64,000 nt of DNA from an uncultured Bacteroidota bacterium (GCA_903882805.1 CAIRYK010000013.1:1-64000), one strand, 5' to 3'; numbered from the stretch's first letter, positions 36,474-45,961 are shown. The notes: generated by a model from the sequence alone, not told the origin. Numbers and translations are program-made.

Positions 36474-39400
36474 ATGAAAAAATTATTATTGGCATCTTTG
36501 ATGCAAAATATGTTTGGTACAATTTCTACAGGTTATACCAAAACTAAAAAAAATGTATGGCGCTATACAGCAGTATTGTTTTTGTGCATACTTATATCTT
36601 CTCCGGCTTTTGGTGTAATTTATATCAATGGGCACTCTATTATCTGTAAAGGAACAACTACAACCATGTCCACTTATTATCCCGGTGGACGATGGTCTAT
36701 CAGCAATCCGGCTATATGCACTATCGACAGCCTAAGCGGCGCTCTTACAGGTGTAAATGCAGGCACGGCAATGATAACCTACGTGCTGGGTACTGCAACC
36801 TCTACGCGTGATATTACCATAACTACCTCGGCTCCTGATATTTACAATCACGAACCGGTTATATGCAGAAGGGCTGGAACCAATTATTATTCGCATACAG
36901 GCGGTGGACGTTTTTACAGTAGCAATTCGGCCATAGCCACAGTAGACTCGATAACAGGCCAAGCAATAGGGGTGAGCGGCGGTACAGCTATAATTACTTA
37001 TAACTCTGGCAGCGCCTGCGGAACAGCAGCTATAGGATTGACAGTAAGGCCCTATTCTGCGCCGGTTTTAACAGGAGATGCTACGCTATGCAGGAGCCAA
37101 ACAGCGACTTTCACTTCAGATATTACTACAGGTTATTGGAGGTCGACAGAAAATGCAACCGACATAGATTCTGTAACTGGCGTTGTCAGACCTATTGCTG
37201 TAGGCAACGACTGGATATCTTTCAATACAACCGATGGTTGTAGCTCCAATGTATTTCTTACTGTATCGCTTGATGCATTTGCCATGTCAGGGCCATCTTC
37301 GGCTTGTGCAGGCAGCTCAATATTGCTTAGCAGCGGCGGCGACTATTCGCACTTTTGGCGTAGCAGCGACACTTCTGTAGCAGCTGTTTTAAACGCAGGC
37401 GTAAATGGTATTGTAACAGGCGTGGCCCCTGGTACGGCTGTCATCACCTATGCAACGCAAAACAATTGCATAGCCACCCGTACAGTGACCATCTCTGCTG
37501 CTACATGCACCGGTACGCCGACATCGGGTACAGCCACTTTCCGCACAGGGGGGCTAACCAGCGGCAGCGCCGACACACTAATGCTAACAGGACACTCAAC
37601 CTGTGGATCTATACTACAATGGCAAGACTCACCGGATGGAACTACATGGACCGACTTACCCCGTGGCAATGTAGCGCCATTGCGCATAAGTCCGTTAACA
37701 TCGGCCTATTACAGATGCAAAGTAAAATGTGTATCAAGCGGTTTAGTCAGTTATTCCAACACAGTGTTTATTCCGAAGACTTACACTATTACAGGTCATT
37801 CTGTATTAGCAACGCCAAGTACAAGTTGCACTCCCACCCGATTTTGTCTAAGCGCAAGCGGAGTATCTACTACACTGAACGCAATTACAAATTATGGCGA
37901 CGGAGCCTCCGACACAATGACCCTTGGTAGTTCTACTGCATGCAACGCCATTTTCACCCACGACTATCTATTACCCGGAGTGTATACAGTAAAACACATA
38001 GTTCGCAGCGGCGCATTCCCTTTCGATTCTGTGTCCTTTAGCTACGATAATCAGTATTGTAAAATGCTCCCAATCCGGTTCTTCTACGATAGAAACAACA
38101 ATGCCTTGTTCGATTACGGTGAAGACTTATACCCGATAGTGGCACGAACAAGAGTCGATTCCAATGGAATACCCATAGATACCATTAGTTCTGTAGGCGG
38201 ATTTTACTATCGAGCCAAGGGAACTGCCGGTACCATCTATAAATTTAGTGTGCTTAGTGAATATAATTATATAGTTACTGCGCCGTCTACCGGTATATTA
38301 TCAGACACCATAACCGCTATAGTTAACAATTACCCGACTAAATACTTTGGCATTTCTTGCGGCACAATTCCTTCAGCATTCGATTTAAGAGCCAATGCTG
38401 GTATTAATACCAGAAGACGTTTTGTGAGAGGTATCATTAGGGTTGACAATATATCGTGCGGTATTGCAGCCCCGGTTGTTGCACTTACATTTAGTCCAAG
38501 ATTGGCATTCGCGTCATCTCTTCCAAGTCCGGATTCAGTAGTTGGTAATATTGCTTACTGGCATTTTGACCCTATTAATTATTTTCGACAAGTTGGAATA
38601 GATTACAATTTAATACCAAGAGATTCCATTTTGACTATTGGAGACACCTTACAAACAATAATTAAGGTTTATCCGCTATCGGGCGATATAGATACGAATA
38701 GTAATAAAATCACACGAGATGATATTGTTCGCTCTGGATACGATCCTAACACAATGGAGGTAAGTCCGGACGGACAAATACTGCCCTGTACCGAGCTGAC
38801 CTACACAGTTCATTTCGAAAACACGGGCAATGATACCGCATACAATGTACATGTGATGGACACCTTACCACCCTATGTGGATGTAAGGACGCTTAGAATG
38901 GTATATGCAAGCGCCCCAATGAATGTTGTATCGTCTACATGGAGTGGACAAAATGTGCTGAAATTCGACTTGCCGAATATCAAACTGTGGGACAGTTCTC
39001 ACAGAGACAAAAACAACGGTATGTTTGTTTTTAAAGTAAAAGTAAAACCCGGGCTTGCAGATGGGATAGTAATACCGAATCGGGCTGGAATTTACTTCGA
39101 CGACAATGAAGTAGTGTTGACCAATACTGCAGTAAATACCATGGGCATGGCGCCCATCGCTGGTGTCGATACCATTTGCACCGCTGCAAGTACACAATTA
39201 TTGTGTGCCTCTGCAGGAGGCGTTTGGTCGGCAAGCAACGCAAATGCTACTGTAATTGAAGGTTTAGTAAGAGGCGTTACAGCGGGCAGAGATACTATTA
39301 GCTATACCATAACCACAGGGTGCGCCACACGCACACGCACTAAAATAATAACAATAAAACAGCATGTAACTCCTAACATCACTATCGTACGACCTATTCT

Positions 39401-41135
39401 ACCATTGTGTCCAGACTCGCTTGCTACATTTAATACCAGCATTGTTAATGGAGGACCATCGCCCGCTATAAGGTGGAAAGTAAACGGAACTAATGTAGGC
39501 GCAGGCACGGCGCATACCTATCACCCTGCCAACAACGACATACTTACTGCTACGCTGACAAATACCGATATGTGCGCTTCGCCGCAAGTGGTAACAGACA
39601 GAGACACCATACATGTAGCTCCGCTCCCTGCTATTCTGTCTGTTACGTGGCCCGACAGTGTATGCACCGCCGCGCACATTACGCTATTGTGCGCTACTCC
39701 TGGCGGCATATGGACCGCCACCAATGGTAATGCAACCGTAGATACCGGCATAGTTAGAGGTATATATGCAGGTAAAGACACTATAAGGTATACAGTTACT
39801 ACAACATGCGCTACCAGAACAGCGGTTAAAACGATCACGATAAATCAAAGTGTTACGCCGCACATCTCAATAGTTAGTCCCGGCTTGCCGTTATGTGCAG
39901 ATTCTACATTTACGTTCAGCGCACATATAGATAATGGAGGTATAGCGCCGGTTATAAAATGGAAGGTTAATGGCGCAGACGCAGATACAGGCGCAAGCTA
40001 CACCTATACCCCTGCCAATAACGACATAATAACCGCCACACTTACCAACAATGATGTTTGCGCCTCGCCAAGGGTGGTGACAGATGCCGATACGCTGTCA
40101 ACAATAGGTATACCCGATGTGCAACCGATAACCGGCCCGGATACAGTTTGTCGCGGCGCAACCATATTGCTACAAAGCGCATCGCCCGGCGGCATATGGA
40201 CGGCAAGTAATGCCAATGCTACAGTAAACGAAGGAACTGTATCCGGCATAACTCCTGGCAAAGACACAATTATATACACAATTTCTACGCCCTGCACTTC
40301 ACGCTCAAGCGCTAAGGAGGTAACAATATTGCCAGTGTTAACACCCGCTGTCAGTATCAATCAACCAACTATCGCTCCGTGTGCCGGCAACCCGATAACG
40401 CTAACAACCACAATCGTGAATGGCGGAGCTGCACCAATAATAACATGGAAAGTAAACGGTACAAATACACTTGCCGGACAAGAATATACCTACACACCCA
40501 ATAACCGCGATATTGTAACTGTAACGGCTAACAGTTCGCTGAAATGCTTATCAACGGCTACAGCAAAGGATGTTGACACAATTGCGGTAACTGCTCTGCC
40601 AACTATATCTGTAACAGACAAACTGGGCGGCAATATTGAGGCTGGGAAAACAGATACTTTCACGGCAATGGGCAATAGTTTGGGGCAGTACCCAACCTAT
40701 CAGTGGTATATCAATAGCCGCGATATTAACGGCGCTACCAACAGTGTATTTGTTACTAACCAATTAGCTAATGGCGATACCGTAATGTGCGTGGCGACGG
40801 CAAGCGGCTCTTGTACCGGATATACGGCTACTGCGGCTATGGCAGTAACGGTAACACAACCGACAATATGGCCCGCATCTCCTACACTAACTCCAAACCC
40901 CAACAAGGGCTTATTTACCATAAAAGGACATATAGGCGGCCAGACTTATACAGGAGACGCGCATATAGTCATCAAAAATGCAGTAGGCCAAACCCAATAC
41001 ACAAGTACTGTAGCTGTAACAAACGGTATCATCAATGAGACATTGCAGCTTAATGGAAGTGTAGCGAGAGGCGTTTATGTAGCAACCGTAATAGCCAACG
41101 GAGCAACAAGCAACATAAAGTTTGTGGTAGAATAA
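36474..41135 (+). CDS. T9SS-secreted multidomain protein with BIG2, PKD and Ig-like domains
   Basis: The 1553-residue product has a long N-region before the signal hydrophobic segment (about 28-46), so a later ATG (codon 10 or 13) may be used. Domains in order: four BIG2-like (about 45-340); an Ig-like WQDSPDGTTW segment (about 345-430); a PKD-like domain with NYGDG (about 445-515); an SdrD/Cna-B-like segment FYDRNNNALFDYGED (about 530-600); and a conserved FENTGNDTA-containing domain of the DUF11/DUF7619 kind (about 760-895). BIG2-like and VNG-type Ig domains then alternate (about 895-1430), ending in a T9SS type A sorting domain (about 1475-1553, TPNPNKGLF). The first BIG2 lacks the usual second Cys and has one in its middle instead. 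It is read as a surface or secreted protein related to its three giant neighbours. Ligand unknown. Confidence 0.9.
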   Translation: MKKLLLASLMQNMFGTISTGYTKTKKNVWRYTAVLFLCILISSPAFGVIYINGHSIICKGTTTTMSTYYPGGRWSISNPAICTIDSLSGALTGVNAGTAMITYVLGTATSTRDITITTSAPDIYNHEPVICRRAGTNYYSHTGGGRFYSSNSAIATVDSITGQAIGVSGGTAIITYNSGSACGTAAIGLTVRPYSAPVLTGDATLCRSQTATFTSDITTGYWRSTENATDIDSVTGVVRPIAVGNDWISFNTTDGCSSNVFLTVSLDAFAMSGPSSACAGSSILLSSGGDYSHFWRSSDTSVAAVLNAGVNGIVTGVAPGTAVITYATQNNCIATRTVTISAATCTGTPTSGTATFRTGGLTSGSADTLMLTGHSTCGSILQWQDSPDGTTWTDLPRGNVAPLRISPLTSAYYRCKVKCVSSGLVSYSNTVFIPKTYTITGHSVLATPSTSCTPTRFCLSASGVSTTLNAITNYGDGASDTMTLGSSTACNAIFTHDYLLPGVYTVKHIVRSGAFPFDSVSFSYDNQYCKMLPIRFFYDRNNNALFDYGEDLYPIVARTRVDSNGIPIDTISSVGGFYYRAKGTAGTIYKFSVLSEYNYIVTAPSTGILSDTITAIVNNYPTKYFGISCGTIPSAFDLRANAGINTRRRFVRGIIRVDNISCGIAAPVVALTFSPRLAFASSLPSPDSVVGNIAYWHFDPINYFRQVGIDYNLIPRDSILTIGDTLQTIIKVYPLSGDIDTNSNKITRDDIVRSGYDPNTMEVSPDGQILPCTELTYTVHFENTGNDTAYNVHVMDTLPPYVDVRTLRMVYASAPMNVVSSTWSGQNVLKFDLPNIKLWDSSHRDKNNGMFVFKVKVKPGLADGIVIPNRAGIYFDDNEVVLTNTAVNTMGMAPIAGVDTICTAASTQLLCASAGGVWSASNANATVIEGLVRGVTAGRDTISYTITTGCATRTRTKIITIKQHVTPNITIVRPILPLCPDSLATFNTSIVNGGPSPAIRWKVNGTNVGAGTAHTYHPANNDILTATLTNTDMCASPQVVTDRDTIHVAPLPAILSVTWPDSVCTAAHITLLCATPGGIWTATNGNATVDTGIVRGIYAGKDTIRYTVTTTCATRTAVKTITINQSVTPHISIVSPGLPLCADSTFTFSAHIDNGGIAPVIKWKVNGADADTGASYTYTPANNDIITATLTNNDVCASPRVVTDADTLSTIGIPDVQPITGPDTVCRGATILLQSASPGGIWTASNANATVNEGTVSGITPGKDTIIYTISTPCTSRSSAKEVTILPVLTPAVSINQPTIAPCAGNPITLTTTIVNGGAAPIITWKVNGTNTLAGQEYTYTPNNRDIVTVTANSSLKCLSTATAKDVDTIAVTALPTISVTDKLGGNIEAGKTDTFTAMGNSLGQYPTYQWYINSRDINGATNSVFVTNQLANGDTVMCVATASGSCTGYTATAAMAVTVTQPTIWPASPTLTPNPNKGLFTIKGHIGGQTYTGDAHIVIKNAVGQTQYTSTVAVTNGIINETLQLNGSVARGVYVATVIANGATSNIKFVVE

Positions 41136-41205
41136 AAATAACTTTACTGCATTAAATTTCCGAAACTTATTAAAAAACAACTTTTTAAAATTTCAATTAT
41201 AGAAC

Positions 41206-41242
41206 TGAAGTGTATAGGAATTGTTCATTTCTATACACTTCA
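41206..41242 (+). terminator. Hairpin downstream of the 1553-residue protein gene
   Basis: Perfect 12-bp stem (arms 41206-41217 and 41231-41242, 13-base loop) about 70 bases after the stop. No T-run follows, so it may be an RNA 3'-end stabiliser or a weak terminator rather than a classical intrinsic one. Confidence 0.5.
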
Positions 41243-41713
41243 ATAAAGGTCTACTAAATAAATAAGACGATAGCAAAGTTTCTATGCTTTGGGCAGCCCG
41301 TAATTTGTGATATTACATTGCCAGTATTTGAAATTATGCAAAGCTTCGAAGGAGCAGACATTAAATGCTTTAAATTCAGTTTACCTCGAACTAACCAAAG
41401 AAGCCCCATAGCACATAATCCATGGTTCTGCTGGGAATTGCCCTATAAAATCTCGCACACATGACCTTTCAAAATCGTTGAAACAAGCTTGCGTAGATCG
41501 ATTGTTTGATACTTATAAAGTAGCTCGAATGCACGTACAATATTTATGTTTTTAGTCAACATTACTACCGCCACCATTTAGGCAAGCCAAACTAAAACCT
41601 TTGAGGGAACACAGTACAACAATTAACAAATCGCATACGTAGGTTACCAAATTTAGCCTAATACCATTTCCTTAGATATGCAAAAAAATATACATAATAT
41701 TTCAATAACCTTA
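41243..41713. other. Intergenic region with a broken reading frame
   Basis: About 470 bases. On the minus strand a frame from ATG 41562 to about 41256 is open for roughly 100 codons except for one in-frame TAG at 41445-41443. The sequence has no recognisable motif. It could be a decayed gene or chance. Confidence 0.2.
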
Positions 41714-42550
41714 TTACTTAATTACCAACATCTTCTGCGCTGACGATGCTCTCCCATTTGTAATTAATTTGACACAATATATACCTGATGGCAATTGAGA
41801 ATTATCGACCAGAATAAACCCAAATCTATTATCAACAGTATAGGACTTAACTTTTTGCCCGTTACCATTATAGATGCTCAATTCTCCTATTACCACGCCT
41901 TCTGGTAAAGTAAAATTTATTTGAACTTGGTTGCTCGATGGATTGGGAAACGGTGGCGATAACATTTCCATCTCTTTTTCTTGGTGGGCTATACCTATGA
42001 CACTACAAGAATTGCAGGGAATAGTACCAGGCAAATTATATATCCTATTCCCAGTTCTGGTACGAACAGACGCAATAAAAACACCTGGCGCTGTAGATTG
42101 TATATTAAAATCACCAACAACATCCAACACAGAGTCAATCAAAATGCCATTCTCATTTATTACATATATTCTACTTCCACTTTGAGACTCATATTGTACA
42201 GCTACCTCTAATAATGAATCATCATTAAATAATTTCTCTGATGAATAACAGACATACCCTAAAGCTGAAGATACTGGACCGAAATGAAAATCGCCATTAT
42301 AACCGGGTATAGCTGGACAAGGAATCATTTTCCACAGACTGTAATCTAAATTATAATAGAAAATAGTATCAGCAGCATTAATAGCATTTTGTCTGCGAAG
42401 CATGGCAATTTTCTTGCCTGAAATACTTAGGTCTACCACTTCTGAGCTATGGTAGCCTGTTGAACCAAATGTTTGTGCTAATGTCATTTGAGCCGACGAT
42501 GACCGTGCAATAGCCAACAAAATAATGCCACATAAGATTACTATTCTCAT
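41714..42550 (-). CDS. Small T9SS type A sorting-domain protein
   Basis: The 278-residue product has a signal peptide (about 1-20, ending SSSAQ; start taken at ATG 42550 because it directly precedes the hydrophobic stretch). A beta-rich, possibly propeller-like middle part of unknown function follows. A Cys-rich PCNSCS hexapeptide sits near residue 182, and the C-terminal T9SS type A domain (about 200-278) contains PFPNPSSNQVQINF and ends GIYCVKLITNG...KMLVIK. The sorting domain is of the common subtype, distinct from the giants'. Exported protein, role unknown. Confidence 0.82.
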   Translation of the reverse strand: MRIVILCGIILLAIARSSSAQMTLAQTFGSTGYHSSEVVDLSISGKKIAMLRRQNAINAADTIFYYNLDYSLWKMIPCPAIPGYNGDFHFGPVSSALGYVCYSSEKLFNDDSLLEVAVQYESQSGSRIYVINENGILIDSVLDVVGDFNIQSTAPGVFIASVRTRTGNRIYNLPGTIPCNSCSVIGIAHQEKEMEMLSPPFPNPSSNQVQINFTLPEGVVIGELSIYNGNGQKVKSYTVDNRFGFILVDNSQLPSGIYCVKLITNGRASSAQKMLVIK

Positions 42551-43090
42551 GATTTTTAAAATTTCTTTGTTAATCAATGCTCTCTGCACCACATGTCGAG
42601 CTATTTGTGAAAAAAACTCACCGCTAATTTATACTTATACTAACTTAATCTACTATAATGTCTAAAACAGAAATAATATCATTCCAAAAACAAAAAATCC
42701 GATTCAATAGTAGACAACTACGATTATGCAATTTACAGAAATCTCAAACAACAGATTCCAATACAATTAACATTTCAAAAACAATACCAACATTTTATTA
42801 GCAGGCATAAATTGTATGGACAAAAAAGTTGCCGTAAGTTATAGTAACCTTAGCTAGCATTGATACTTGGGTTTACCGATGAGCAACCCACTTTTGGCAA
42901 TAATTTCAGCTGTAATAAAACATAAGCTAACAAAAATCATCTAAAACGCCCCCTGCAGAGTCATTATCATCACAAAATATAACTTTTATTTAAAATACTA
43001 TATACAATACTGAAAGAGGCGACAATTGAATCATAAAGGCAAACTGAGCTTTGACTATTATTAGTTTGAGGTAAAGTAACAAGCACAAAA
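42551..43090. other. AT-rich intergenic region
   Basis: About 540 bases between the start of the 41714-42550 gene and the terminator of the GAF gene. Stop codons in all frames, no hairpin or RNA motif recognised. It should contain the promoter of the small T9SS cargo. Confidence 0.45.
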
Positions 43091-43135
43091 AAACCTCCTA
43101 TTCGCTAATTGCTGGTAGTAACGAATTGGAGGTTT
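43085..43135 (-). terminator. Terminator of the GAF sensor gene
   Basis: 14-bp stem with one mismatch (arms 43091-43104 and 43122-43135) ending in a run of T on the minus strand. It is 18 bases past the stop codon. Confidence 0.85.
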
Positions 43136-43152
43136 ATGTAAATATAAACAAA

Positions 43153-43890
43153 TTATGCTAGGTAAGTATTATGTACTACTTCAGTCCATTTCACCACCAT
43201 ATGTATTTTCTCATCCAGCTTCAGTACGGCTTCTTCCATCATAGACAAATAAGGATTGGATTTAGCTCGCTCTTCTTCTTTTATTATATTCATCAACCCC
43301 ATAATTGAGCTTAACGGAGCCCTAAACTCATGCGACTGGATAAATGCTATATCTAATAATGCCTTATTCCGCTCTTCTATTTCCTTCATTTGCCGGCGTA
43401 GGGCAGTATAGGCAAGTTCCAGTTCCATAAGGTGCATGGCTTGTTTGGAGAGGTGTTCCAGTTGCTGGCATTGGTCGGCAGTTACCTGCTTGGGATTCAG
43501 ATCCATAACGCAGACAGTACCAATATTATGCCCTTCTTGGGTAGTTAACGGGGCGCCAGCATAAAAACGAATATTTGGCGCGTTAGCCACAAGCGGACTA
43601 TTGTAAAAGCGTTCGTCGATGCGGGCATCTGGCACTACCATCACACCGGGCGTTTCTATGGCATACGTGCAAAAAGAGGTATTACGCGGCATAACTGCCA
43701 CGTCAAAACCATAGTTCATTTTAAACAACTGCACGGCTCGATCTATAAGGGTAATGAACGCTACGGGTGTATCGTATATATGGGCCGCAAGTTTAAGGAT
43801 TCCCTTAAGACTGGTGTTTAAATCAAAATTAATCTGGTCAAAAATACCGACCGCCTTCAGTCGCTCTGTTTCTATCTGCTTCATAATCAT
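43153..43890 (-). CDS. GAF-domain sensor with a kinase-like dimerisation helix but no ATPase domain
   Basis: The 245-residue product has a GAF domain (about 25-150), recognisable from TPVAFITLID, the FCTYAI segment, RFYAGAPLTT and GTVCVMD. A coiled linker (about 155-185) leads to a DHp-like pair with the H-box IAFIQSHEFRAPLSSIMGL (about 188-206), and the protein ends without a HATPase domain. Such GAF domains often sense small ligands or redox state. The downstream partner is not visible here. The start could also be the ATG two codons in. It is divergent from the Gfo/Idh/MocA gene, with 72 bases between. Confidence 0.82.
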   Translation of the reverse strand: MIMKQIETERLKAVGIFDQINFDLNTSLKGILKLAAHIYDTPVAFITLIDRAVQLFKMNYGFDVAVMPRNTSFCTYAIETPGVMVVPDARIDERFYNSPLVANAPNIRFYAGAPLTTQEGHNIGTVCVMDLNPKQVTADQCQQLEHLSKQAMHLMELELAYTALRRQMKEIEERNKALLDIAFIQSHEFRAPLSSIMGLMNIIKEEERAKSNPYLSMMEEAVLKLDEKIHMVVKWTEVVHNTYLA

Positions 43891-43947
43891 TCAGCTCTTT
43901 TTTTTATGGTCTATACTACTTACGCTGAATGTTACGTTTTGGTTTTT

Positions 43948-43955
43948 TACTTTTG
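43948..43955 (+). promoter_or_regulatory. -7 box of the Gfo/Idh/MocA gene
   Basis: TACTTTTG fits TAnnTTTG and ends only 7 nt before the ATG at 43963, so the mRNA would be leaderless or nearly so. No clear -33 element was found. Confidence 0.55.
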
Positions 43956-43962
43956 ACCATTC

Positions 43963-44976
43963 ATGCAAAATAAGATTCGATTTTCCATTGTGGGTTTTGG
44001 TAATATAGGTCGTCGTCATGCCGAGCATATCATCAGCAATCCCGATACCGAACTGGTAGCCATATGCGATACCGATGAAACGGTAGCAGCAAAAGCCCCG
44101 GAAGGAGTCAATTTCTATACCGACATAGATCTGATGCTCGCTACAGAGCAGGTTGATGTGCTGTGCGTTTGCACGCCCAACTACCTGCACGAGCCGCACA
44201 CCATTGCCGGCCTGAGCGCCGGGCTGCATACTGTGGTAGAAAAGCCTATGGCCATAAGCGTACAGGCTTGCGAAAACATGATTGCCGCTGCGGCGCAAAC
44301 CGGCAAAACCATATTTGCAGTAAAGCAAAACCGCTACAATCCGCCTGTGCAAGAAGTAAAGAAACTGATAGACAACAAAGACCTGGGTAAAATATACATG
44401 ATGCAGGTAAACTGCTTCTGGAACCGTGGCGACGCCTACTATGCCGGCAGCGGCTGGCGTGGCAGCAAGCAACGCGACGGCGGTTGCCTCTTCACCCAGT
44501 TTAGCCATTTTGTAGATATTCTGTATTACCTCAATGGCCCCATCAATGATGCTTACGGCCGCATAGAAAACTTTGCCCACCGCCACAATACCGAAGTAGA
44601 AGATACAGGCAGCTTTGTGCTAAAGGCAGATAATGGCGCTATCATCAACTTCAACTTTACCACTTGCGCCTACGAGCGCAATATGGAGGGCTCCATAACC
44701 ATAATGGCTGAGCATGGCGCAGTGAAAATAGGCGGTCAATACCTGAACACTATAGAATATCAGAAGCTGGCTGCCGCTACCCTACCCCACATCAATATAA
44801 CAGCTAAAGCCAACGACTATGGTCTGTATCAGGGGTCTATGAGCAACCACGATAAAGTGATACAAAACGTAGTGAATGTGCTGAACCACAACCACACCGT
44901 AATGACCAGCGCAGAAGAAGGACGCGATGTGGTGAGCATAATAGAGCGAATGTATGCAGGCGCAAGAAAAGCCTGA
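43963..44976 (+). CDS. Gfo/Idh/MocA family sugar oxidoreductase
   Basis: The 337-residue product has an N-terminal Rossmann fold (IVGFGNIGRRHAEH at about 7-20), the family's EKP dinucleotide/catalytic motif (about residue 93) and a C-terminal GFO-type substrate domain (about 130-330). The GSGWRGSKQRDGG...HFVDILYYL arrangement resembles UDP-GlcNAc 3-dehydrogenase (WlbA-type) enzymes. If so, it would oxidise C3 of a nucleotide sugar for surface polysaccharide synthesis, but no other genes of such a pathway lie nearby, so substrate stays open. NAD(P)-dependent and cytosolic. It is convergent with folD across a strong hairpin. Confidence 0.88.
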   Translation: MQNKIRFSIVGFGNIGRRHAEHIISNPDTELVAICDTDETVAAKAPEGVNFYTDIDLMLATEQVDVLCVCTPNYLHEPHTIAGLSAGLHTVVEKPMAISVQACENMIAAAAQTGKTIFAVKQNRYNPPVQEVKKLIDNKDLGKIYMMQVNCFWNRGDAYYAGSGWRGSKQRDGGCLFTQFSHFVDILYYLNGPINDAYGRIENFAHRHNTEVEDTGSFVLKADNGAIINFNFTTCAYERNMEGSITIMAEHGAVKIGGQYLNTIEYQKLAAATLPHINITAKANDYGLYQGSMSNHDKVIQNVVNVLNHNHTVMTSAEEGRDVVSIIERMYAGARKA

Positions 44977-44998
44977 CTGAAAGTTGATGCAAACTCAA

Positions 44999-45049
44999 TA
45001 TAAACGAACAATCCCGTACTGGCTGGGAGTAAGGGATTGTTCGTTTATA
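44999..45049. terminator. Bidirectional terminator hairpin
   Basis: Perfect 17-bp stem (arms 44999-45015 and 45033-45049, 17-base loop) between the convergent oxidoreductase and folD genes, with AT-rich flanks on both sides. Confidence 0.85.
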
Positions 45050-45064
45050 AAAAAAGTCATTATA

Positions 45065-45949
45065 CTATCCTTTCACTGCTTTTTGCTTAGCTGCTTGCAG
45101 CGTGTTTTTCATCAGTCCGCAAATGGTCATCGGCCCTACGCCCTTGGGCACAGGTGTGATATAGCTACACAACGGAGCTACATTATCGTAGTCTACGTCG
45201 CCTACCAGTCGCGAACCCGATTTCTTGGTTGCGTCGTCTATACGGTTGATACCCACGTCTATAACTATCGCTCCTGGTTTTACCATATCGGCAGTTACAA
45301 AAAATGGTTTACCTATGGCGGCTACTATCAGGTCGGCTTGCAGCGCCAGTTCTTTCAGATTTTTGGTGCGGCTGTGGCACAGCGTCACAGTTGCATTACC
45401 GGGATTGGTATTGCGACTAAGTAATATTGTCATTGGGGTACCTACTATATTGCTGCGGCCTATTACCACGCAGTGCATACCATCTATGTTAATGCCATAA
45501 TGCTCCAGAAGAAGCATAATACCATAGGGCGTAGCAGGTAAAAAAGTAGGTTGCCCCAGCATCATCTTACCTTGTGAAATGGGATGAAAACCATCTACGT
45601 CTTTTTCCGGACTAATCGTGTTGATAATTAAGTCGGACGAAATGTGGCGAGGTAAGGGCAACTGCACCAGTATGCCGTCTACAGCATCATCTGCATTTAG
45701 TTTGTTCACTTCGTCTACCAATTCCTGCTCAGTAATTTCAGGGCCAAAACGCAATAGCGTAGAGTCGAAACCGAGACTTTCGCAACTTTTCACTTTCGAG
45801 CCTACATAGGCCTCGCTTGCCGGATTGTTGCCAACCAATATGGCTGCAAGATGCGGTTTTTTGCCGCCGGCAGCCTGCCAGTCTATTACATCCTGCTTTA
45901 TTTGCTCCTTAATATGAGCCGATACAAGGGTACCATCCAAAATTTGCAT
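45065..45949 (-). CDS. folD: Methylenetetrahydrofolate dehydrogenase/cyclohydrolase FolD
   Basis: The 294-residue bifunctional enzyme converts 5,10-methylene-THF to methenyl-THF and then to 10-formyl-THF in one-carbon metabolism. Visible signatures: AILVGNNPASEAYVGSKVKSC with the catalytic Tyr and Lys (about 37-57), GILVQLPLP (about 95), PEKDVDGFHP, ATPYGIM, the NADP-binding VIGRSNIVGTPM (about 162-173) and the final PVPKGVGPMTICGLM. Length and spacing are normal. The -7 box TATCTTTG ends only 4 bases before the ATG, suggesting a leaderless mRNA. Confidence 0.97.
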   Translation of the reverse strand: MQILDGTLVSAHIKEQIKQDVIDWQAAGGKKPHLAAILVGNNPASEAYVGSKVKSCESLGFDSTLLRFGPEITEQELVDEVNKLNADDAVDGILVQLPLPRHISSDLIINTISPEKDVDGFHPISQGKMMLGQPTFLPATPYGIMLLLEHYGINIDGMHCVVIGRSNIVGTPMTILLSRNTNPGNATVTLCHSRTKNLKELALQADLIVAAIGKPFFVTADMVKPGAIVIDVGINRIDDATKKSGSRLVGDVDYDNVAPLCSYITPVPKGVGPMTICGLMKNTLQAAKQKAVKG

Positions 45950-45953
45950 AAGA

Positions 45954-45961
45954 CAAAGATA
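45954..45961 (-). promoter_or_regulatory. -7 box of folD
   Basis: Minus-strand TATCTTTG, a full match to TAnnTTTG. It lies four bases from the folD ATG (45949). No -33 partner was found. Confidence 0.55.

Noticed and set aside
41206-41242. A classical Rho-independent terminator at this hairpin
   Set aside because: The stem is perfect but no T-run follows on either strand, so it is listed only as a hairpin of uncertain role.
41243-41713. An insertion-sequence remnant
   Set aside because: No terminal inverted repeats, target duplication or transposase motif could be seen, only one interrupted frame.
43891-44586. A 231-codon minus-strand frame overlapping the Gfo/Idh/MocA gene
   Set aside because: The plus-strand enzyme has complete family motifs; the antisense frame has none and covers the enzyme's own promoter.
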